DNA of 5,085 bases from UBA7396 sp964404065 (lineage in GTDB: Bacteria > Patescibacteriota > Gracilibacteria > BD1-5 > UBA6164), in contig CAYOIP010000066.1 in NCBI GenBank assembly GCA_964404065.1, positions 1 through 5,085 on the forward strand, written 5' to 3'. The notes beneath the pieces were generated by a model. It had not been told where the DNA came from. It made no database searches and saw nothing but the letters and a program-made list of their open reading frames with translations. Position numbers and translations under genes: made by a program. Positions 1 through 5,085 of the stretch are shown here, one piece after another. Positions within the stretch are counted from its first letter, which is position 1. Every line of letters starts with the position of its first letter.

Positions 1-1079
1 TTTGTGATTGGTTAAAGGATTTTGGATGAGCTGAAATCGTTATTTCTCACCTGCTTGAGATATTTCCTAATGCTGATATTTTCACTTCAGTTTTTTTTAT
101 GCAGTGAAATCCTATATTTGAGTGAAGAAAAATCAAAACAAGTTTTATCCAAAAAATTCCTTTTTTAAATAAATCTCACAAACTTGCTTTGATGCTTAGA
201 CCTTACGCTTTTGAAAGTTTTGATTTAAGTGAATATGATATTGTTATTTCATCAACAAGTGCAGAAAGTAAATGAATTATTACAAAACCTGAAACTTTGC
301 ATTTTTGTTATTGTCATACACCAACAAGGTATTTTTGGAGCCATTATCATGAATATCTAAATATGACAGAATTTGGAATTTTAAATCCAATTGCAAAATG
401 GCTTATGCCAAAAATTATTCACTGACTTAGAATGTGGGATTTTGTGGCTAGTAAAAGAGTTGATTATTTTATAGCAAATTCTAAAAATACTGCATCAAGA
501 ATTAATAAATATTATAAAAAGGATGCGGAAGTTATCTACCCTGGACTTGATTTGGAAAATATTCCGTTTAGTGAGGAAAAGCAAGATTATTATTTTTATA
601 ATGGTAGATGTATTCCATACAAAAAGTTTGATTTAGTAGTGGAAGCTTTCAATAAAAACTGAAAAAAAATAATCATTTCAACTAATACTGATAACAAACT
701 TTATAGAGAATTAAAAGCAAAATCAAAAGAAAATATTGTTTGGAAATTTTGACTTTCACTAAAAGAAATAAATGAAATTCACTCAAAAGCAAAAGCATTT
801 TTATTTCCACCTGAAGAAGATTTCTGACTAGTTCCAATAGCAGCAATGGCTTCTTGAACTCCTGTTATTGCATTTTGAAAATGATGAAGTTTAGAAACAG
901 TTGTTAATTGAATCACTTGAATATTTTTTGAAAATCAATCTGTAAGGAGTTTAAACAATGCAATAGAAGAATTTGAAAACATGACATTTGATGCTAAAAA
1001 AATTAGAGAACATGCTTTACAGTTTGATAAGGAAATATTTAAGAAAAAATTAGTTGATTTTATTGAAAATAAATTATAA
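1..1079 (+). CDS. Family GT4 glycosyltransferase (mannosyltransferase-like), 5' end cut by window edge
   Basis: Read with TGA = Gly from position 3, this gives 358 residues ending in TAA at 1077-1079. It is a GT-B retaining glycosyltransferase that moves a sugar from a nucleotide-sugar donor, probably at the cytoplasmic membrane for surface glycan or glycolipid. The visible start, CDWLKDFGGAEIV, matches the usual HDWL..FGGAE opening, so only about seven residues are missing. Further family motifs, numbered from the first visible codon: CHTPTRYFW in the acceptor half; YFIANSKNTASRI near the domain boundary; NGRCIPYKKFD with the donor-binding Arg202 and Lys207/208; and PEEDFGLVPIAAMASGTPVIAFGKGG at about 270-294. 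Fourteen in-frame TGAs sit at Gly positions; only four Gly codons are GGN. Five TGG codons remain for Trp. An oddity: the EX7E motif starts at Glu272 but has Ala280 in place of its second Glu. The family is clear; the exact sugar and acceptor are not. Confidence 0.93.
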
Positions 1080-1082
1080 TAA

Positions 1083-1097
1083 ACCTATACTATAGGT
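1083..1097. repeat. Small perfect palindrome just after the glycosyltransferase stop
   Basis: ACCTATA, one C, then TATAGGT: two perfect 7-bp arms around a single base, starting three bases after the glycosyltransferase stop. The centre is too tight for a full RNA hairpin, so a dimeric protein binding site is as plausible as a transcript structure. No function can be assigned from sequence. Confidence 0.4.
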
Positions 1098-1101
1098 ATA
1101 A

Positions 1102-1189
1102 AATCCCTCCAACCTCCCTTTAAGAAAGGGAGAGCTTATAAGGAATTTCCCCCTTTTAGAAAGGCGAAGTACCCGAAGGAGGAGGGATT
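1102..1189. repeat. 88-bp interspersed palindromic (MITE-like) repeat candidate with inverted CCCTCC ends
   Basis: The element begins AATCCCTCC (1102-1110) and ends with the exact reverse complement GGAGGGATT (1181-1189). Inside lie a hairpin CTCCCTTT / AAAGGGAG (1114-1121 with 1125-1132, 3-nt loop) and a smaller CCTTT / AAAGG hairpin (1152-1156 with 1160-1164, 3-nt loop). Its G and C runs stand out sharply from the AT-rich surroundings. It fills most of the 137-bp gap between the glycosyltransferase and the VKOR gene and encodes nothing visible. The layout resembles small non-autonomous or REP-like palindromic repeats, but only one copy is visible, so repetition is inferred. Neither hairpin is followed by a T-run, so it is not a standard intrinsic terminator. 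Confidence 0.6.
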
Positions 1190-1216
1190 AAATTTTTAAT
1201 TAATAATTTTAAAATT

Positions 1217-1651
1217 ATGAAAAAATTATATGCTATTTTAGCTTTAGCTTTGATATCTTTATGAAATGCTATTTATTTAACAATTTCAGCTTTTAACTAC
1301 AAAGCTTGAGATACTTCAAAACTATTTTGTGATGTAAGTGATACATTATCTTGCTCAAGTTTGTTTTCATTTGATTTTGCTTGGATTTTTGGAATTCCCT
1401 TTCCTGCAATAGCAATGGTAGTTTATCCAATTATTGCTTTAATTGCTTTATTATGAATTTTAGGAAAATGTAAAAAAACATTTTACATAATGCTTGGACT
1501 TTGAATTTGATGAATGATATTTAACTCATATATTATTTATAATGAATATTTAGTTTGAATTTATTGTTTAGCATGTTTAGCATGTACGCTAGCAATTACA
1601 ACTATTGCAATATTGAGTGGAATTTGAATGAGAGAACAAAAAATAAATTAG
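1217..1651 (+). CDS. VKOR-family membrane disulfide-forming oxidoreductase
   Basis: A 144-residue protein from ATG 1217 to TAG 1649-1651, with eight TGAs read as Gly. Vitamin K epoxide reductase homologues in bacteria pass electrons from a DsbA-like thioredoxin-fold partner to quinone, and so drive disulfide formation outside the membrane. The segments visible are: membrane helix 1 at about 4-25; an outer loop with Cys38 and Cys46, the same 8-residue spacing as the loop cysteines of human VKOR, followed by SSLFSFDFAWIFGIPFP; helix 2 at about 57-82; a short basic cytoplasmic turn GKCKK (83-87); helix 3 at about 88-108; and helix 4 starting at the active-site C117-L-A-C120. The basic turn and the C-terminal MREQKIN fit the positive-inside rule. 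Length matches the bare VKOR domain, with no fused thioredoxin domain and no partner in the window. Cys123 and Cys85 are extra. No clear Shine-Dalgarno sequence precedes the start. The last codons lie in a terminator palindrome. Confidence 0.85.
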
Positions 1652-1673
1652 TTCAAATGAACTAATTTATTTT
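1640..1673. terminator. Bidirectional intrinsic terminator shared by two convergent genes
   Basis: A perfect 16-bp inverted repeat (1640-1655 with 1658-1673, two central bases). The arms end in A-rich and T-rich runs, so either transcript forms a stem that finishes in a U-rich tail. It contains the TAG of the VKOR gene (1649-1651) in the left arm and the TAA of the YbjN gene (1667-1669, minus strand) in the right arm. The two coding regions are only 15 bp apart here. The placement and symmetry support termination in both directions. Confidence 0.75.
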
Positions 1674-2353
1674 CACTCTATTTCTTTTATAGCTTCTTCG
1701 GGAGTTTTTCAAGAATAAACTACTTGAGCTATTCATCATAAATATTTTTTAGTTGTTAAACTAGCATAGGATATCATATTTACAATCATTTCATCCGATA
1801 ATATTCAATCCTCAACATTTATTCAAATATTATAATTTATTTCTCAATCTCTTAAATCCATTTGAAATCAACCAACTTTAATTCCATAATTTGCTCTTGT
1901 TATAAACTCTGATACTAATTTTCTTTTTTCCTCTGGAATATTTAAAGATAACCTCAGTTCTAGGACTACTGTATTAGATTTCTCTTGAGCTTGAATTATG
2001 AAAATAAATCCATTTGCATGTAAATATATAATTGGTTTTCAATCAATTTTTTGGTAACTATTTCATCTTTTATCAAAAAAATTACAAATAGTATCATATA
2101 GAGTCTTATCTCTTGGTAAAATAATTTTTTCTACTGCTTCTCAATTTATTTTTCCAGCTATTAAGTCATCCGTTATTTGAGAGTTTGTAGCTTTCATTAA
2201 ATCAGCCTTTTTTATAATATATAGTTGATTATTTACTTTCAAAGCAAATTCATGCGCAGCATTTTTTAACTCTTCTTGTTCTTCGGGAGTTTGATAATAA
2301 AATGCTTCTTGTAATTCTTGTCAAGAAAGTTCCGTTTGTAATGGAAGATTCAT
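1667..2353 (-). CDS. YbjN-domain protein
   Basis: A 228-residue protein with ATG at 2353-2351, TAA at 1669-1667, and twelve TGAs read as Gly. Residues 1-75 are polar and probably mostly helical. From about 108 onward it matches the YbjN domain, which has a fold like type III secretion chaperones: a strand PIIYLHANGFIFII; a helix with EEKRKLVSEFITRANYG at about 141-157; then the signature IKVGGFQMDLRDGEINYNI at about 158-176; then a helix ending SLTTKKYLGGIAQVVYSG. YbjN proteins are described as putative regulators; the biochemical role is unknown. No signal peptide or membrane segment is visible, so it is probably cytoplasmic. It starts 19 bp after the AAA+ gene on the same strand, with no Shine-Dalgarno sequence, so it is probably the second gene of that operon. 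By analogy with the chaperone-like fold it may bind a partner protein, perhaps the ATPase; that is inference. Confidence 0.75.
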
Positions 2354-2372
2354 ATTTTATTTAGTTAAATAA

Positions 2373-4340
2373 TTAAAAACTATCAAATAATTTTCCTGTT
2401 GATTTATGTCTATAATCCTCTTTTTGATCATCTAAATTTGCTATCATATTCATTTCATTTAAACGAGAAAATATCATATCAAATCTTTTTGGATCAACTC
2501 ATGCTAAAGTTTCTCTTGGTTGCATATTTGAAGTTAGAAACATACCAAACCTTCCTGATTGATATCTTGCTTCTACTAATTGTTTAAAGAAATCGGCATA
2601 CTCAATTTCTCAATCTTTTATATAAAGTTCATCTAATATCAAATATGGATAAGTTGCTAATTCATGGACTAATTCTTTATGACTTTCTCAATCTCATAAT
2701 CTCATTTTTATTTTATCATTATGAACTATATGAAGAAGTGATGAGATTGGTGGAATAGATTGTAATTGTTGTTTAAATTGATTTACTCTCTCAGGTAAAG
2801 CTTTTACTTCTCATTCAAGTAGTTTATCTTTTTCTTTCAAATCTTCCATAGTAAGACTATCAAGAGATACATATCAATTTATAATTGTTTGTTCATTAGA
2901 CTGAAAGTCTGAAAACATTTTTTCAATTTGTGATTTATATGCTTTAAAAAGCTCTAAAGCAAAAACCATAGTAGTATGAGTTTTTCATCTTCAAGGCTTT
3001 CCATATAAAAACATACCTTTTATAGGATTAAATAAATCTCACTCTTTTACAAGTCTTTCATCTTTATTTAAAAATGCTTGAAATATTCTTACTACTCTTT
3101 TTTGAGTTTCACTTGGATTATCTAATTCAAATGATTTTCATTTATAAATAGCAAAACTTTCTTTTGCATGTCAAACTTTTTCTTGAGTAAATACACTATC
3201 TTCATAATCTTGAACTTGTGATAGTAAAAAAGAAATTACATCTTTTAATTCATTTATATATTTATTTAACTCATTTTTATATTTTTCTAATTTTTTATTA
3301 ATACTATCAATAACTTTTTCTCTTTCCTTTTTCTCTTTTGATAGCTCAATTTCTTCTTCTGTTATATTTACTCAAAAATATATTAATTCTTGTAATGATA
3401 GTTTATATCTATTTAAGTTTTCTAATATATTTTCTCTAATTTGAGTTTTTTCATCTTCATTAAAACTTAATCTCAACTTCTCAAATAATGATTCTATTAA
3501 ACTAATTTTATTTTTTCAACTTGATGAACAAATAATAGAAATTGCTTGTTGTCTAATTTGAGTTCTTTCATCTTCACTAAATTGTCTTAATTCTGACAAT
3601 TTCATCAAAAAATCAAAATCTGATTTTTTTCTACCAAATTCTTCTTTTAAATCTTCTTTTGTCAATAAACTCCTATCAATACTATTTGGATCAGAATTAT
3701 TATATAATGATGATAAATAAACTTCTACCTTTTTTCTGTTTAAAAAATCTTGTGTTATAAGTCAATTATTAAATGCTTTTTGAATTAATTCACTATCTCA
3801 TCTAAATATATTAAATACTTCTTGTGATATTTTTTCAATTACTAATTTATCTCACTCAAAATAAGATTTTATAAATCAAACCAATGGAGATAAATTGTAA
3901 TTTCCATTATAAAAATTCAAACCTTGTAATCAATTTATATCAGAATTTGATAATAATTCTAACATTGATTCAAAATAATTTTTTATAGTTTCATTATATT
4001 TTTCTTCTTCTGTTCTAAGAACTTCCAATTTTTCAAAAGCTATCCTTTCAGTTTGAGTTGTAGTTCAATCATAATCAACTCTTATTTTAGAGCTTTCTAC
4101 TTTCTTTTTTCTTTCTATTTCATGTAAATCTGGTAAAATTGCTTCAAAATCAGATAAAGCTTTTTTATATTTATCTACTATATTAGTATTAGAACCTTCA
4201 GATTGTTCTCATCATTGTGTAATACTTCTAACTCAGTCTTTTACTTGTTTTTTTTGAGTAACTATAGCTTGTTCTCATGGAATAGTTCATGATAGCTCTA
4301 CTTCATCACTTCATTTAAATAACTTTTTCATGAAATTCAT
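2373..4340 (-). CDS. Large AAA+ ATPase (DnaC/IstB/ZapE-like C-terminal domain) with long helical N-terminal region
   Basis: 655 residues, ATG at 4340-4338, TAA at 2375-2373; about 25 TGAs read as Gly. A second ATG three codons in (4331) is possible. The ATPase domain spans about 408-655: Walker A G447-KPGRG-K453-T454; Walker B LILDE with Asp570 and Glu571; sensor-1 TSN at 603-605; Arg-finger motif FSRL with Arg626; and a late DYRH. Together these resemble the helicase-loader (DnaC/DnaI, IstB) and ZapE group, so a nucleic-acid or protein remodelling role is likely. Two P-loop glycines are TGA. Walker A and B are 113 residues apart, longer than I expect for this group, apparently through a charged helical insert at about 490-535. 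Residues 1-400 match no family I recognise: a Gly/Ser/Thr-rich start, helical stretches, a repeat of FxEDExTQIR at 254-263 and 293-302, and a Glu/Lys-rich coiled coil at about 328-380. Those two DnaC-group families are usually about 200-380 residues, so this is unusually large. It is followed at 19 bp by the YbjN gene. Confidence 0.85.
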
Positions 4341-4372
4341 AATATAAATTTTTAAAATTAAAATACACCTTT

Positions 4373-4401
4373 ATCTTATCATATTTTGATTTTTAATGCA
4401 A
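4373..4401 (-). promoter_or_regulatory. Possible promoter for the AAA+/YbjN operon
   Basis: Within the 115-bp gap upstream of the ATPase, the minus strand reads TTGCAT (4401-4396), 17 bases, then TAAGAT (4378-4373), with an overlapping TATGAT at 4383-4378. This is a fair match to a housekeeping sigma factor promoter in spacing and sequence, but AT-rich DNA gives many such matches. An AAGGTG at 4371-4366 looks like a ribosome binding site but lies 25 bases from the ATG, too far to set that start, and no in-frame alternative start sits closer to it. Confidence 0.3.
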
Positions 4402-4455
4402 AATTTTAATGATTTTTATAGAATAGTAATAATAATATGATTAGTAAGGGAAAAT

Positions 4456-5085
4456 CTAAATCAAACTATGCAACAAAAATATTGTTTCATTTAATAAATT
4501 TTCTTTCACATATTTTTTTTGTTTCTCATCTAAAGTGGTTCAAAGTCAATCCAAAATATTATATTTATCTCATAAATTTTGTAAAAAAATTATCATCTCT
4601 TTTATATAGTTTTCAAATGATTTTCAAGTTATATTTTCTATATGTTTTTTATTTATTGCTAGATGATTTTTCAATATAAAATGTATGTCATAAATATCTC
4701 TATTTGCCAATTTTGATCTATTTGTAAGAGCTATAAACTTATTTGCAACTATATAATCTATATTTAAAACCTTCAATTTTATTCACATAACATTTTTTAT
4801 ACTATATTCTCAACTTACTCATCTTGTTGATATTTCTATTTTTATATTATGTTCTATTTCTCAGTAAGAAATAAGTAAAAAAATAGTATCTCTTTTGATA
4901 AAACTATCTTTTATTTTTCAATATCTTTTTCAAATATTTTCTAGTTTTTTTAAAATTTCTTGCTTTTTCGTATCTCAGTCTAAATCAAAATCCAAATCTG
5001 TAGAAAACCTATCTAAATTGTAAAGCAAAAATAGACTTGTTCCTCATTTAAAAACAAGTCTATTTTTTAATAATTCATCTTTTGA
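4456..5085 (-). CDS. AbiEii/AbiGii-type nucleotidyltransferase toxin, N-terminus cut by window edge
   Basis: The final 209 residues plus TAG (4458-4456), with twelve TGAs read as Gly. The family is the nucleotidyltransferase half of AbiE-type abortive-infection and toxin-antitoxin systems; members transfer nucleotides to RNA or other targets and halt growth or phage production. Visible motifs, numbered from the window edge: KGGTSLFLLYNLDRFSTDLD at 13-32, which includes the Gly-Gly-Thr-Ser core and the metal-binding pair Asp30/Asp32; and NKFIALTNRSKLANRDIYDIHFI at 115-137, with Lys116, Arg123, Arg129, Asp130 and Asp133. All key residues appear intact and the frame is open, so this is not an obvious pseudogene. 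Roughly 30-60 N-terminal residues should lie beyond 5085. An AbiEi-like antitoxin, normally encoded just upstream, would also be outside the window, so a complete pair cannot be confirmed. It points the same way as the AAA+ gene but is 115 bp from it. Confidence 0.88.
5027..5067. repeat. Perfect 15-bp inverted repeat inside the toxin-like gene
   Basis: Arms AAAAATAGACTTGTT (5027-5041) and AACAAGTCTATTTTT (5053-5067) are exact reverse complements separated by 11 bases. On the coding (minus) strand the stem encloses the KGGTSL catalytic codons and ends in a T-rich run, which gives it the shape of an intrinsic terminator or attenuator inside the coding region. The arms themselves encode KNRLVF and TSLFL. 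Whether it forms in the transcript is not known. Confidence 0.7.

Noticed and set aside
432..662. Short open frame with its own ATG and a TGA stop under the standard code
   Set aside because: It is an internal piece of the glycosyltransferase; motifs continue in the same frame on both sides once TGA is read as Gly.
1074..1102. Promoter-like TATAAA upstream of the VKOR gene
   Set aside because: The -35 region at the right spacing is poor and the match is what AT-rich DNA gives at random.
1690..2293. CTTCGGGAG sequence seen near both ends of the YbjN gene
   Set aside because: Both copies encode TPEE, a common helix-cap sequence with the same codons; the flanks do not match, so it is not a real DNA repeat.
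2357..2372. 7-bp A/T-only inverted repeat between the ATPase and YbjN genes
   Set aside because: Pure A/T arms with a 2-base centre are expected by chance at this composition, and no T-run follows.
2399..2587. Plus-strand open frame of 62 codons
   Set aside because: It lies wholly antisense to the ATPase domain, is a low-complexity Leu/Ile/Phe-rich sequence and has no recognisable motif.
4437..4679. Plus-strand open frame of 80 codons, hydrophobic
   Set aside because: It is antisense to the AbiEii-like gene, whose conserved motifs fix the coding strand; hydrophobicity follows from AT-rich complement.
1..5085. UGA = Trp (Mycoplasma-type code 4)
   Set aside because: TGA sits at glycine-only motif positions such as the P-loop and KGGTSL, while TGG is still used at Trp positions.

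Overview
The window reads as a fragment of a candidate-phyla-radiation bacterium of the Absconditabacteria (SR1) / Gracilibacteria type, which use genetic code 25 (UGA = glycine). The DNA is very AT-rich. With the standard code there is almost no open coding. When TGA is read as Gly, five reading frames open and cover nearly the whole window. Their TGAs fall exactly on conserved glycines: EDFGLVP, ASGTPV and FGKGG in the glycosyltransferase, the P-loop GKPGRGKT in the ATPase, and KGGTSL in the AbiEii-like protein. TGG is still present for Trp in the first two genes, which argues against the Mycoplasma-type code (UGA = Trp). I cannot tell SR1 from Gracilibacteria from this sequence alone.

Layout. 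Positions 1-1079 (+) hold a family-4 glycosyltransferase that lacks only its first few residues. Positions 1080-1216 are a gap with a small palindrome and an 88-bp, locally GC-rich element with inverted CCCTCC ends and internal hairpins. Positions 1217-1651 (+) encode a four-helix VKOR-family membrane protein. A perfect 16-bp inverted repeat at 1640-1673 contains the stop codons of this gene and of the convergent minus-strand gene, and should act as a two-way terminator. Positions 1667-2353 (-) encode a YbjN-domain protein. Positions 2373-4340 (-) encode a 655-residue protein with a long helical N-terminal region and a C-terminal DnaC/ZapE-like AAA+ ATPase domain. Positions 4341-4455 are a 115-bp gap with a possible promoter. 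Positions 4456-5085 (-) hold the C-terminal 209 residues of an AbiEii/AbiGii-type nucleotidyltransferase toxin that runs off the window.

How the parts fit. The plus-strand genes are envelope functions: sugar transfer and periplasm-side disulfide formation. The minus-strand block runs nucleotidyltransferase, then AAA+ ATPase, then YbjN protein. The last two are 19 bp apart and almost certainly one operon. The most unusual items are the ATPase with its large unrecognised N-terminal half, its pairing with a YbjN protein, and a perfect 15-bp inverted repeat placed over the catalytic GGTSL codons of the toxin-like gene.
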